DNA of 64,000 nt from Telmatospirillum sp. J64-1 (GCF_006980715.1 NZ_SBHN01000024.1:1-64000), one strand, 5' to 3'; shown: positions 33,865 through 42,812, counted from the stretch's first letter. The notes: a model not told the origin generated them from the letters alone. Made by a program: numbers and translations.

Positions 33865-35145
33865 ATGGAACTGACGGTCCTTTTCGGCACCTTCGCCGTG
33901 CTGCTGGTGCTGGGCGTGCCGATTGCCTTCGTCCTCGCCATTTCCTCCCTGGCGACCATCCTCTACATGGGCCTGCCGCCGCTGATCGTTTTTCAGCGCA
34001 TGTCCTCGGGCATGAACGCTTTCGCCCTGATGGCGATTCCCTTCTTCATCTATGCCGGCGAGTTGATGCTGCGCGGCGCCATCGCGGAAAAGCTGGTCCG
34101 GCTGGCGGCGGCGATGATCGGCCATCTGCGCGGCGGGCTGGGGCTGGTCAACGTCACCGCCTCGACCATGTTCGGCGGCGTTTCCGGCTCGGCCGTGGCC
34201 GATGCCTCGGCGGTCGGCGGGCTGATGATCCCGCAGATGAAGAAGCGCGGCTATGACGTGGATTATTCCGTCAACGTGACGGTGACCTCGGGCATCATCG
34301 CCCTGATGATCCCGCCCAGCCACAACCTGATCATCTATTCGATCTCGGCGGGCGGCATGATCTCGATCGCCGACCTGTTCACCGCCGGTATCCTGCCCGG
34401 CCTGCTGCTGGCGGTCATGCTGATGGTCGCGGCCTATTGGGTGGCCCGCAAGCGCGGCTATCCGGCCGAGGCCTTCCCCGGCTGGGCGATGCTGGGGCGC
34501 ATCTTCGTCGCGGCGGTGCCCGGCCTGCTCCTGATCGCCATCATCGTCGGCGGCGTGCGCTCGGGTATCTTCACCGCGACCGAAAGCTCGATGATCGCGG
34601 TGGTCTACGCCCTGCTGATCACCCTGCTGGTCTATCGCAGCCTGAGCTGGAGCGACTTCGTCATCGCCACCACGGGGGCCGCGAAGACCACCGCCATGGT
34701 GCTGCTGGTCATCGGTTCGGCGGCGTCCTTCGGCTGGCTGCTGGCGCTGTTGCAGGTGCCCACGGCGATGGTCGAGCTGATGCAGTCGGTCAGCGACAAT
34801 CCCCTGATCATCTTCCTGCTGATCAACCTGCTGCTGCTGGTGCTTGGCTGCTTCATGGACATGTCGCCGCTGATCATCATCACCACGCCGATCTTCCTGC
34901 CGGTCATCACCTATTTCGGCATGGATCCGGTGCATTTCGGCATCGTGCTGATCCTCAACCTCGGGATCGGTCTGGCGACGCCGCCGGTGGGATCGCTGCT
35001 CTTCGTCGGCTGCGCCGTCGGCAAGATACCGATCATGCAGGCGGTGCGGACCATCTGGCCCTTCTACCTGGCCTGCATCGTCACCCTGCTTCTGGTGACT
35101 TATATCCCGGAAATCTCGCTCTTCCTGCCGCGTGTCCTGGGATAA
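33865..35145 (+). CDS. TRAP transporter large permease (DctM family), uronate cluster
   Basis: 426 residues with about 12 helices. Motifs include IPFFIYAGELMLRGAIAEKLVR, NVTASTMFGGVSGSAVADASAVGGLMIP, ALMIPPSHNLIIYSI and LATPPVGSLLFVGCAVG. It is the ion-coupled membrane channel for the substrate captured by the hexuronate-type binding protein. Last gene of the operon, followed by a strong terminator. Confidence 0.93.
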   Translation: MELTVLFGTFAVLLVLGVPIAFVLAISSLATILYMGLPPLIVFQRMSSGMNAFALMAIPFFIYAGELMLRGAIAEKLVRLAAAMIGHLRGGLGLVNVTASTMFGGVSGSAVADASAVGGLMIPQMKKRGYDVDYSVNVTVTSGIIALMIPPSHNLIIYSISAGGMISIADLFTAGILPGLLLAVMLMVAAYWVARKRGYPAEAFPGWAMLGRIFVAAVPGLLLIAIIVGGVRSGIFTATESSMIAVVYALLITLLVYRSLSWSDFVIATTGAAKTTAMVLLVIGSAASFGWLLALLQVPTAMVELMQSVSDNPLIIFLLINLLLLVLGCFMDMSPLIIITTPIFLPVITYFGMDPVHFGIVLILNLGIGLATPPVGSLLFVGCAVGKIPIMQAVRTIWPFYLACIVTLLLVTYIPEISLFLPRVLG

Positions 35146-35163
35146 GCGGCTCTCTCCCACCTC

Positions 35164-35198
35164 GACCCGGCTGCCGTAAGGCAGCCGGGTCTTTTTTT
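35164..35198 (+). terminator. Terminator of the uronate TRAP operon
   Basis: A perfect 12-bp stem (GACCCGGCTGCC, 35164-35175, and its complement 35180-35191) with a GTAA loop and seven T residues. It lies 18 bp after the dctM stop. Confidence 0.92.
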
Positions 35199-35230
35199 GC
35201 CCGCTTCTCCCGCTTGAAGCGCGACGAGCC

Positions 35231-35257
35231 AAAAAAGAAGCCCCGCCGAAGCGGGGC
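35231..35257 (-). terminator. Terminator of the kdgK-kdgA-uxaB operon
   Basis: A 7-bp stem GCCCCGC (35240-35246) pairing with 35251-35257 and a CGAA loop. On the minus strand it is followed by TTCTTTTTT. It lies 36 bp past the uxaB stop and back-to-back with the TRAP terminator. Confidence 0.85.
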
Positions 35258-35293
35258 CCAAGTTTAGGGAGGAAACGAAGAAAAAAGCTGGGG

Positions 35294-36799
35294 TCAGGAC
35301 CGGACCAGCGCGGCCATCGCCTGCGCCATGCCCTTGGCCTCGATGGCGGCCAGGGATTCGGTGACGCGGGCGGCAAGGCCGGGGATGCGGGTTAGGTCCT
35401 CGCCCCACAGCCGGGTCTCGGCCAGCAGGGTGGAGACCAGCGCCTGCGGATCGGCGCCATGGGCGGCCCAGGCGTCGCGCAGGATGGCGATCACGGCGGC
35501 GTCATCGCGGATGGGATAGCTGCCGGCGTCGCGGCGGCCGGTATAGGCGCCGTCCACCATCTCGCCGCGATAGAAGCGCAGCAGGGCGGCCAGCGAGAAG
35601 GACAGGCCCGCCGGGGCCTCGCCATGGGCGGCGACGGAATCCTTCAGGCTGGGCAGGACGCGGACCTGCCACTTCGACACGGAATTCAGCGCGATCGAGA
35701 TCAGTTCGTGCCGGATATAGGGATTGCCGAAGCGCTCCATGATGGTCTTGGCGTAGTCCTGCCGCTCGGCCTCGGGCAGGGGCACGAAGGGCACGATCTC
35801 CTCGAACATCACCTTGTTCAGATAGGCCGAGACGGTGGGGTCGTCCATCATCGACTTCACCGTGTCCAGCCCGGCGACGAAGGCGGGCAGGGAGGCGGCG
35901 GTATGGGCGCCGTTGAGGATGCGCACCTTGCGGGTGCGATAGGGCTGCAGGTCGTCGGTCCAGACCACGTTCAGCCCCGCCTTGTGCAGCGGGAAGCGCT
36001 CGGCGATCTCGGCGGGGCCTTCGATCACCCAGACATGGAAGGGCTCGCCGGCCACGGTCAGGCCGTCCTGATAGCCCCAGCGGGCGAACAGCTCTTCCGC
36101 TTCGTCGCGCGGGAAGCCGGGGACGATGCGGTCCACCAGGGTATTGAGGAAATGATTGTGCTGTTCGACCCAGGCGGCGAAGCCGTCTTCCACGCCCCAG
36201 CGTTCGGCATGGCGCAGTACGATGCGCTTCAGCGTGGCGCCGTTGGCCTCGATCAGTTCGCAGGGCAGGATCACAAGGCCGCTCTCGGCGCTGCCGCCCA
36301 GGGCCTTGTAACGGGCCAGCAGCAGGGCCGCCAGCTTGGCCGGATAGCTGTCGGGGCAGGTGCCGTCCTTATAAGCCTCTTCCACATCGGCGATGCCGGC
36401 TTCCGTGGTGTTGGAGACGACGAAGCGCAGATCGGGCGAGACGGCATGGGCCAGCATCCGGTCCCATTCCCGATAGGGATTGAGGGTGTCGGAGACGCAG
36501 CTGACGACGCGGCGGGTTTCGACTTCCTTGCCGTTCTCGATCCCGCGCAGCAGCACCGTATAGAGGTTGTCCTGCTCCTTCAGGAGACCGGCGATGCCCT
36601 GATCCAGGGGCTGGGCGATGGCAACGCCCGCCTTGAGGTGACCGGCGCCGTTGGCGACGTCGATCATCCAGTCGACGAAGCCGCGCAGGAAATTGCCGTC
36701 GCCGATTTGCAGGACGGCGACGGGAAGGACGGGGGCGCCGGCAGTATGGTCTGCCGCGATCTTGCCGCTGGCGAGGTCTTGCCGGTTCAGGCGCTGCAT
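35294..36799 (-). CDS. uxaB: Tagaturonate reductase / altronate oxidoreductase (mannitol dehydrogenase family)
   Basis: 501 residues. Long-chain polyol dehydrogenase fold with the N-terminal nucleotide site VLQIGDGNFLRGFVDWMIDVA. Further motifs are VVSNTTEAGIAD and SYPAKLAALLLARY, with the catalytic region RKVRILNGAHTAASLPAFVAG (Lys, Asn, His) near 295. Sequence blocks follow E. coli UxaB as I know it, more than UxuB (for example LVDRIVPGFPRDEAE and NPYIRHELISIALN). It reduces D-tagaturonate to D-altronate with NADH. It is the last gene of the operon started by kdgK. AAGGAG precedes the start. Confidence 0.92.
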   Translation of the reverse strand: MQRLNRQDLASGKIAADHTAGAPVLPVAVLQIGDGNFLRGFVDWMIDVANGAGHLKAGVAIAQPLDQGIAGLLKEQDNLYTVLLRGIENGKEVETRRVVSCVSDTLNPYREWDRMLAHAVSPDLRFVVSNTTEAGIADVEEAYKDGTCPDSYPAKLAALLLARYKALGGSAESGLVILPCELIEANGATLKRIVLRHAERWGVEDGFAAWVEQHNHFLNTLVDRIVPGFPRDEAEELFARWGYQDGLTVAGEPFHVWVIEGPAEIAERFPLHKAGLNVVWTDDLQPYRTRKVRILNGAHTAASLPAFVAGLDTVKSMMDDPTVSAYLNKVMFEEIVPFVPLPEAERQDYAKTIMERFGNPYIRHELISIALNSVSKWQVRVLPSLKDSVAAHGEAPAGLSFSLAALLRFYRGEMVDGAYTGRRDAGSYPIRDDAAVIAILRDAWAAHGADPQALVSTLLAETRLWGEDLTRIPGLAARVTESLAAIEAKGMAQAMAALVRS

Positions 36800-36840
36800 G
36801 CTGAAAATCTCCTTGGACGGCTTATTATCGGATGTCGGGA

Positions 36841-37473
36841 TCAGGGGACGAGGGCGGTGGCTTCGCGGGCCAAGCGCTCGATCTCGTCCCAGCGCTTCTC
36901 GCGCACGGCATCGGCGGGGGTCAGCCAGGTGCCGCCCAAGGCGAAGACATTGGGCAGGGCCAGGATCTCGGTGACCATCTCGGCGCGGATGCCGCCCGTG
37001 GGGCAGAAGCGCACATCCTGCAGCAGGGGAGCCATGCCCTTCAGGGCGGGCGCGCCGCCGCTGAGCATGGCGGGGAAGAATTTCTGCTCCAGGAAGCCGT
37101 GCTCGCGGGCGATCAGCGCCTCGCTGACGGTGGCGATGCCCGGCAGATAGGGCAGGCCGGTGTCATGGGCGGCCTGGGCCAGCTTGTCGGTCAGGCCGGG
37201 GCTGACGAGGAAGCGGGCACCGGCATCGCGGGCCTGGGCGAAATGTTCGGGCCGCGTCAGCGTGCCCAGGCCGACGACGGCTTCGGGCACCTTGGCGGCG
37301 ATGGCCTCGGCGCAGGCCAGGGCGGCTTCCGTGCGCAGGGTCACTTCCAGCATGCGCAGGCCGCCCGCGACCAGGGCGCGGGCCAGGGAAACGGCATCCT
37401 CGGGCTGGTCGAGGACGAGGACCGGGACGATGCGCGGACCGGTGATCAGGGGTTCGAAAAGCGGTGTGGTCAT
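36841..37473 (-). CDS. kdgA: 2-dehydro-3-deoxy-phosphogluconate aldolase (KDPG aldolase)
   Basis: 210 residues from the ATG at 37473. The upstream open frame overlaps kdgK and is not used. A class I aldolase with the catalytic Glu in RMLEVTLRTEAAL and the Schiff-base Lys in LEQKFFPA near 130. The phosphate-binding segment is FCPTGGIRAEM. It splits KDPG to pyruvate and glyceraldehyde 3-phosphate, the final step of the hexuronate route. It lies 10 bp after kdgK and 41 bp before uxaB. The equivalent general name is eda. Confidence 0.95.
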   Translation of the reverse strand: MTTPLFEPLITGPRIVPVLVLDQPEDAVSLARALVAGGLRMLEVTLRTEAALACAEAIAAKVPEAVVGLGTLTRPEHFAQARDAGARFLVSPGLTDKLAQAAHDTGLPYLPGIATVSEALIAREHGFLEQKFFPAMLSGGAPALKGMAPLLQDVRFCPTGGIRAEMVTEILALPNVFALGGTWLTPADAVREKRWDEIERLAREATALVP

Positions 37474-37483
37474 GACGGCCTCC

Positions 37484-38416
37484 TTACAAAGGGGCAAGGC
37501 TGTGCATCGCCTCGCGCGGGATGATGGCGCCGCGATGCTGGATGACCTGGGCGGCCAGGCGATGGGCGGCGCGGGCGGCCTCGAGGGGGGATTTGTCCTG
37601 CAGGCGGGCGGCGAGATAGCCCGCGCTGAAGCTGTCACCGGCCGCCGTGGTATCGACGACCGTCTCGACCCGTTCGGCGGGGACGACGACGTCTCCGTCC
37701 TCGCTGCAGAGGATGCAGCCCGGGTCCTCGCGCTTCAGTACGATCTCGGGAATGCGGAAGCCGCGCAGGCGGGCCAGAACGGCGGCCTCGTCGGCATCAT
37801 CGTAAAGCTCGCGCAGGTCGCAGACGCCGGGCAGGGCGATGTCGGTGTGACGGAACATCTCGTCATAGGCGCGGCGCGCGGTCTCGCGGTCAGGCCACAG
37901 CCGGGGGCGCCAGTTGGTGTCGAAGGCGATGCGTCCGCCGCGGCGGCGCAGGCGCTCGGCCAGGGCGAAGAAGCGTGCCCGTCCGGCCTCGCCCCAGATC
38001 GCCAGGCTGATGCCCGAGAGATAGAGCAGGTCATAGCCTTCGAGCGCGGCTTCGAGCGCCGGGGTTCCCGGCAGGGCGAAGAGGTCGCGGGCCGGGGCCT
38101 GGTCGCGCCAGTAGAGGAAGCGCCGCTCGCCCGCCGCATCGGTCTCGATCATGTAGAGGCCGGGCAGGCGTCCGCGCACGCGCAGCACATGGCCGGTGCC
38201 GATGCCTTCCGCCTCCCACGAGGCCTGCATCTCGTCGCTGGTGGGATCGTCGCCCAGGGCGGTGACGTAATCGACGGGAACGCCCAGGCGGGCCATGTAG
38301 ATGGCCGTGTTCAAGGTGTCTCCGCCGAAGCCCATGGAAAGCAAGCCGTCCGGGCGGCGGCACAATTCCACCATGCATTCGCCCAAGGCGGCGATGCGGC
38401 GCGGTGAAGGAGGCAT
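37484..38416 (-). CDS. kdgK: 2-dehydro-3-deoxygluconate kinase (PfkB family)
   Basis: 310 residues from the ATG at 38416, which has GGGAG 8 nt upstream. The ATG at 38431 would add five residues and leave only 8 bp to the operator. PfkB motifs are GGDTLNTAIYMARLG (sugar site) and the C-terminal DTTAAGDSFSAGYLA, with the catalytic Asp in AGDSF. LYMIETDAAGERRFLYWRDQAPAR is typical of KDG kinases. It phosphorylates 2-keto-3-deoxygluconate to KDPG. First gene of the kdgK-kdgA-uxaB operon, under a site of the four-copy operator. Confidence 0.93.
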   Translation of the reverse strand: MPPSPRRIAALGECMVELCRRPDGLLSMGFGGDTLNTAIYMARLGVPVDYVTALGDDPTSDEMQASWEAEGIGTGHVLRVRGRLPGLYMIETDAAGERRFLYWRDQAPARDLFALPGTPALEAALEGYDLLYLSGISLAIWGEAGRARFFALAERLRRRGGRIAFDTNWRPRLWPDRETARRAYDEMFRHTDIALPGVCDLRELYDDADEAAVLARLRGFRIPEIVLKREDPGCILCSEDGDVVVPAERVETVVDTTAAGDSFSAGYLAARLQDKSPLEAARAAHRLAAQVIQHRGAIIPREAMHSLAPL

Positions 38417-38441
38417 TCCCGTTTCTCCCATTCTTTTTCTG

Positions 38442-38453
38442 TATACTAGTATA
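38442..38453. promoter_or_regulatory. Hexuronate regulon operator, site 2 (TATACTAGTATA)
   Basis: A perfect 12-bp palindrome just upstream of kdgK, touching the stop codon region of the EamA gene (ends 38454). A possible promoter on the minus strand is TTGCGC (38472-38467), 18 nt, TAGTAT (38448-38443), with the -10 inside the palindrome. Confidence 0.75.
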
Positions 38454-39395
38454 TCAGTCTATTTTTGCGCAAGAGCGAAGGGCCATGCGCTGGTGGGCGG
38501 CGATCCGTTCGCGATGGGCCGTATAGAGGCCGCTGGCGATGATCACGCCGGTGCCGATAAAGGTCCAGAGATCCGGAATGGCGTCGAAGACCAGATAGCC
38601 GAGCACGGCCGCCCAGACGAGCTGGATATAGGTATAGGGCGCCAGGACCGAAGCCTCGGCGAAGCGATAAGCACGGATCAGCAGGAACTGTCCCAGCGCC
38701 GAGATTCCGCCGATGGCGGCGGCCACGCCCAGCTGGGCCGGGGTCGGCACGACGAAGCTGAAGGGCACCAGGATCGTCATCACCACCAGCCCGGTCACGG
38801 CGCTCCAGATCAGGGTGGTGGAGGCGCCGTCATGGCCGGACATCTTTCGCGTGATGACGATGCCCAGGGCGAAGGCGACGGCGGACAGAAGCGGAAAGAT
38901 GGAAGCCATCTGGAAGGACTCGCCGCCCGGCCGCAACACGATCATGACGCCCGTCAGCCCGACCAGGACGGCGACCCAGCGCCGCCAGCCGACCTTCTCT
39001 CCCAGCAGGGGAATGGAGAAGGCGGTGACGAAGGCCGGTGCGACGAAGCTGGCGGCGGAGGCTTCGGCGAGCGGCAGATAGCCGATGCCGGTGATGAAGA
39101 AGACGGCCGCCACCGCCATGGCGAAGCCGCGCAGGAGCTGCAGGCTGGGGCGGGCGGGATAGAGAACCCGGCGGCCCTGGTGGAAGGCCACCGGCAGGAT
39201 GAACAGCGTGAAGGCGAGATAGCGCAGCCAGGCGATCTCGACCGGCGGCAGCGACTGGTTGAGATATTTCGCCAGGGCGTCGGAGCAGGAAAAAAGGGCA
39301 ACGGCAGTGACGACGAGAAGAATGCCTTGGACCGGCTCGTCGGCGCGCAGGGAAGTCACGGGGGCCTGGGCCGCCGGTTCCGGAGTCCCGCTCAT
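38454..39395 (-). CDS. EamA/DMT-family transporter in the uronate cluster
   Basis: 313 residues with about ten membrane helices arranged as two EamA repeats. The first spans about 25-155, with SDALAKYLNQSLPPVEIAWLRYLAF and LPLAEASAASFVAPAFVTAF. The second spans about 170-300, with AIGGISALGQFLLIRAYRFAEASVLAPYTYIQLVWAAVLGYLVF. It follows uxaA by 90 bp on the same strand, with a hairpin between. DMT carriers export or exchange metabolites such as amino acids, and the substrate here is unknown. Its 3' end carries the promoter of the next operon (kdgK). Confidence 0.88.
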   Translation of the reverse strand: MSGTPEPAAQAPVTSLRADEPVQGILLVVTAVALFSCSDALAKYLNQSLPPVEIAWLRYLAFTLFILPVAFHQGRRVLYPARPSLQLLRGFAMAVAAVFFITGIGYLPLAEASAASFVAPAFVTAFSIPLLGEKVGWRRWVAVLVGLTGVMIVLRPGGESFQMASIFPLLSAVAFALGIVITRKMSGHDGASTTLIWSAVTGLVVMTILVPFSFVVPTPAQLGVAAAIGGISALGQFLLIRAYRFAEASVLAPYTYIQLVWAAVLGYLVFDAIPDLWTFIGTGVIIASGLYTAHRERIAAHQRMALRSCAKID

Positions 39396-39424
39396 AGGGG
39401 TTCTTCCTGTGGAGGTGAACGGAA

Positions 39425-39473
39425 GGAAGGCCCGCGCGCCTGCATCCCTTGCGGGAGGCGTCGCGGACCTTCC
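39425..39473 (-). terminator. Hairpin between uxaA and the EamA gene (possible partial terminator)
   Basis: Long imperfect stem, arms 39425-39441 (GGAAGGCCCGCGCGCCT) and 39456-39473, loop about 14 nt. On the minus strand it lies just after the uxaA stop, with only a weak T-rich tail (TTCCGTTC), so it may be an attenuator or mRNA-stability element and not a full stop. Confidence 0.45.
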
Positions 39474-39484
39474 AGCCCGTCAGC

Positions 39485-41008
39485 TTACATCACCGCGCCC
39501 ATTTGCCACGGAGCGAATTCATCCGAGCCGAAGCCCAGTTCCTCGCTCTTGGTCTTGCGGCCCGAGGCGGTTTCCAGGATGAGTTGGAAGATCTGCTCGC
39601 CCACTTCCGCGATGGTGGCATCACCGGTGGCGATGGTGCCGCAATCGATGTCCATGTCGTCGGGCATGCGCTGGAACAAGGGCGTGTTGGTCGCCAGCTT
39701 CAGGCTGGGCGAGGGCTTACAGCCGAAGACCGAACCGCGCCCCGTGGTGAAGCAGATGACATTGGCGCCGCCCGCCACCTGGCCGGTGGCCGAGACGGGG
39801 TCGTAGCCGGGCGTGTCCATGAAGACCAGCCCCTTGCCGGTGACCGGCTCGGCATAGCGCACGACATCGACCAGATTGGTGGTGCCGGCCTTGGCGACCG
39901 CGCCCAGCGACTTTTCAAGGATAGTGGTCAGGCCACCCTTCTTGTTGCCGGGCGAGGGGTTGTTGTTCATCTCGCCGCCGGTGCGGGTGGTGTATTCCTC
40001 CCACCAGCGGATGCGCTCGACCAGCTTCTCGCCGACTTCGCGGGTGGCGGCGCGGCGGGTCAGCAGATGCTCGGCGCCATAGACTTCAGGTGTTTCGCTG
40101 AGGATGGCGGTGCCGCCGTTGCGCACCAGCAGGTCGACGGCATGGCCCAAGGCGGGATTGGCGGTGATGCCCGAATAGCCGTCCGAGCCGCCGCATTGCA
40201 GCCCCAGGACCAGATGGCTGGCCGGGACCGTCTGGCGGGTCACGTCATTGACCTTGGGCAGCAGCTTCTCGATGAACTTGATGCCTTCGCGCACCGAGGT
40301 GCTGGTGCCGCCGGATTCCTGGATCGACAGGGTGTGCAGGCGCTCGCCCGGGGTCAGCCCCTCGGCCTCGACCAAGCTGTCCACCTGGTTGACCTCGCAG
40401 CCCAGGCCGAGCAGCAGCACCGCGCCGAAATTGGGATGGCGAGCATAGCCGGCGATGGTCCGGCGCAGGGAATCGATGGCCTCGCCCTGGTTGGCCATGC
40501 CGCAGCCATAGCCATGGGTCAGCGCCACCACGCCGTCGATATTGGGATAATCGGCCAGGGCATTGCCCCGGAAGTGATCGGCGATCATGCGGGCGGCGGT
40601 GGCCGAGCAATTCACCGAGGTCAGGATGCCGATATAATTGCGCGTCGCCACCTGCCCGTCGGGGCGGACGATGCCCTGGAAGGTGGCGCGCTCGGCCTCG
40701 GGGATGAAGTCGGTCGGCACGGCATCGGCGCCGAAGGCGTAATCCCGCGAGAAATTGTCGCCCATGCTCACATTGTGGACGTGCACATGGTCGCCGGGCG
40801 CGATGGCCTCGGAGGCGAAGCCGATGATCTGGTTGTACTTGCGTACCGGCTCGCCCGGCGCGATGGCCTGGACGGCGATCTTGTGACCGGCCGGGATCGT
40901 GGTCCTGGTGACGGCATCGCTGCCGGGGACGGGAGTCTCCGGCAGGATGTCCATGCCCGCGACGACGACATTGTCGGCGGGATGCAGGCGAATCGTCAGT
41001 GAAGCCAT
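39485..41008 (-). CDS. uxaA: Altronate dehydratase (full-length UxaA)
   Basis: 507 residues from the ATG at 41008. The upstream open frame overlaps uxaC in another frame and is rejected. An N-terminal SAF domain covers about 1-95 (KIAVQAIAPGEPVRKYNQIIGFA, GDHVHVHNVSM). The catalytic GD-AH domain has GIVRPDGQVATRNYIGIL, VALTHGYGCGMANQGEA with Cys ligands, VLGLQCGGSDGYSGITANPALG and DTPGYDPVSATGQVAGGANVI. It dehydrates D-altronate to 2-keto-3-deoxygluconate using an iron/manganese centre. It lies 37 bp downstream of uxaC in one operon. Confidence 0.95.
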   Translation of the reverse strand: MASLTIRLHPADNVVVAGMDILPETPVPGSDAVTRTTIPAGHKIAVQAIAPGEPVRKYNQIIGFASEAIAPGDHVHVHNVSMGDNFSRDYAFGADAVPTDFIPEAERATFQGIVRPDGQVATRNYIGILTSVNCSATAARMIADHFRGNALADYPNIDGVVALTHGYGCGMANQGEAIDSLRRTIAGYARHPNFGAVLLLGLGCEVNQVDSLVEAEGLTPGERLHTLSIQESGGTSTSVREGIKFIEKLLPKVNDVTRQTVPASHLVLGLQCGGSDGYSGITANPALGHAVDLLVRNGGTAILSETPEVYGAEHLLTRRAATREVGEKLVERIRWWEEYTTRTGGEMNNNPSPGNKKGGLTTILEKSLGAVAKAGTTNLVDVVRYAEPVTGKGLVFMDTPGYDPVSATGQVAGGANVICFTTGRGSVFGCKPSPSLKLATNTPLFQRMPDDMDIDCGTIATGDATIAEVGEQIFQLILETASGRKTKSEELGFGSDEFAPWQMGAVM

Positions 41009-41045
41009 GGCATTTCCTTCCCTGTGTGAGCGCGGGCGGCCGTCC

Positions 41046-42446
41046 TCACAGCTTGTATGCTTTTTTAGCCAGATTGTAGGCGAGGTCCTTCGCCAGTTCG
41101 TGGGCTTCGTCCTCGGGCAGGCGATGCTCCGCGACCAGGCGCGCCAGGAAGGCGCAGTCGATGCGGCGGGCCACGTCGTGGCGCGCGGGGATCGAGCAGA
41201 AGGCGCGGGTATCGTCGTTGAAGCCGACGGTGTTGTAGAAGCCGGCGGTCTCGGTGACCATCTCGCGGAAACGGCGCATGCCTTCCGGGCTGTCGTGGAA
41301 CCACCAGGCCGGGCCCAGGCGCAGGGCGGGATAATGACCGGCCAGCGGCGCCAGTTCACGGGAATAGGTGGTTTCGTCCAGCGTGAACAGGATGATGGTC
41401 AGGTCGCGCTCGTTGCCGAAGCGGTCGAGCAGCGGCTTCAGCGCGCGGACATATTCGGTCTGCGAGGGGATGTCGGCGCCCTTGTCGCGGCCGAAACGCT
41501 CGAAGACCTGCGGGTTGTGGTTGCGGAACGAGCCGGGATGGATCTGCATGACCAGCCCGTCCTCCAGGCTCATGCGCGCCATTTCCGTCAGCATCTGGCC
41601 GCGGAACAGCTCGGCCTCGGCCGGGGTGACGTTGCCCTTCAGCGCCTTGTCGAACAGGCGGGCGGCCTCGTCCTGGGGCAGATCGGCGGTGGTCGCGGTG
41701 GGGTGGCCGTGGTCGGTCGAGGTGGCGCCGAATTCCTTGAAATAGGCGCGGCGCTTAGCCAGGGCGGCCAGATAGCCGGTCCAGGTGGCGGTGTTCTCGC
41801 CGGTCAGGCCGCCCAGGGCTTCCACATTGGCGGCGAAGCCTTCGAATTCGGGGTCGACCACCGGGTCGGGACGGAAGGCGGTGACGACGCGGCCGGTCCA
41901 GCCGCTGTCACGGATGGCGCGGTGGTGCTCCAGCGTATCCAGCGGGGATTCGGTGGTGCAGAGGACTTCGATGTTGAAACGCTCGAACAGGGCGCGGGGG
42001 CGGAATTCGGGACGGTTCAGGCAGTCCTGGATCTGGTCGTAGATGCGGTCGGCGCTTTCGGCGCTCAAGCGCTCGGTGACGCCGAAGACGGTCTCAAAAG
42101 CGTGTTCCAGCCACATCCGGGTCGGCGTGCCGCGGAAGAGGTGCCAGTTGGACGCCAGGATGCGCCAGATCTTGCGCGAATCCGTCTCCACCGGGCTGCC
42201 GTCGAGGCGGCGCACGCCCAGGCTCTCGATGCTGATGCCCTGGCTGTAGAGCATGCGGAAGGCGTAGTGGTCGGGCTTGACGAAAAGCGATGCCGGGTCG
42301 GGGAAGGGCTCGTTCTTGGCGAACCAGGCCGGATCGGTATGGCCATGCGGGCTGATGATCGGCAGGTCTCGGACCTCGGAATACAGGCTACGGGCGATCC
42401 CGCGCTGGATGGGGTCGCTCGGGAAAAGCCGGTCGGGGTGGAGCAT
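41046..42446 (-). CDS. uxaC: Glucuronate/galacturonate isomerase
   Basis: 466 residues, the usual UxaC length. A TIM-barrel amidohydrolase-superfamily isomerase with the metal-site motif ISPHGHTDPAWFA near 30-45. Typical blocks follow: MWLEHAFETVFGV, FNIEVLCTTESPLDTLEHH, VVTAFRPDPVVDPEF and MQIHPGSFRNHNP. The C-terminus has FNDDTRAFCSIPARHDVARRIDCAFLA. It converts D-galacturonate to D-tagaturonate and D-glucuronate to D-fructuronate. With uxaB and uxaA present and no uxuA-type mannonate dehydratase in the window, the galacturonate branch is complete and the glucuronate branch is not. Confidence 0.95.
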   Translation of the reverse strand: MLHPDRLFPSDPIQRGIARSLYSEVRDLPIISPHGHTDPAWFAKNEPFPDPASLFVKPDHYAFRMLYSQGISIESLGVRRLDGSPVETDSRKIWRILASNWHLFRGTPTRMWLEHAFETVFGVTERLSAESADRIYDQIQDCLNRPEFRPRALFERFNIEVLCTTESPLDTLEHHRAIRDSGWTGRVVTAFRPDPVVDPEFEGFAANVEALGGLTGENTATWTGYLAALAKRRAYFKEFGATSTDHGHPTATTADLPQDEAARLFDKALKGNVTPAEAELFRGQMLTEMARMSLEDGLVMQIHPGSFRNHNPQVFERFGRDKGADIPSQTEYVRALKPLLDRFGNERDLTIILFTLDETTYSRELAPLAGHYPALRLGPAWWFHDSPEGMRRFREMVTETAGFYNTVGFNDDTRAFCSIPARHDVARRIDCAFLARLVAEHRLPEDEAHELAKDLAYNLAKKAYKL

Positions 42447-42510
42447 CGCTTCTCTCTTGGCTGTCTGTGTGTCTGTGTGGGGCAGGGTCTGCCCGGATCA
42501 TTCCGCTTAA

Positions 42511-42540
42511 AGTATACTAATATATCAGTCGCATCTGCAA
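42511..42540 (-). promoter_or_regulatory. Candidate promoter of the uxaC-uxaA operon
   Basis: On the minus strand TTGCAG (42540-42535), an 18-nt spacer, then TATACT (42516-42511), about 65 bp upstream of the uxaC start. Confidence 0.6.
42513..42524. promoter_or_regulatory. Hexuronate regulon operator, site 3 (TATATTAGTATA on the minus strand)
   Basis: Identical to site 1 when read on the minus strand and one base off the perfect palindrome. It overlaps the -10 of the uxaC promoter. Confidence 0.7.
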
Positions 42541-42783
42541 GCCTTTGCCTGAGCGTCCGGCCGGGAATTAAGGGCTAGGCCATCGGTCCTGGCGGCGGTC
42601 CTGCGGCGGCTGCGTTCCGGACAGCGAAGAGCGGGGCTTTCCGCTCTGCGCCAAGGGGTTGGCCCGCCCCGGCGGGAGATGGCGGCGGCGAGGCCGGTAC
42701 GCGGAGCCTGCCGCTGTGGTTGCGTGAGCCAGGATGATATGCGACCTGACCAATATGTTTAATCTCCACCGGGTCGAAAGAGG

Positions 42784-42812
42784 TTGGAGGACGGAGAGGG
42801 AATAAATATACT
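42784..42812 (+). promoter_or_regulatory. Candidate promoter of the uronate gntR gene
   Basis: TTGGAG (42784-42789), a 17-nt spacer, then TATACT (42807-42812), which is part of operator site 4. Confidence 0.55.

Noticed and set aside
42568-42769. Two overlapping short frames (about 60 residues) between uxaC and gntR
   Set aside because: Arg/Pro-rich, no ribosome-binding site, no match to any family I know; more likely regulatory spacer.
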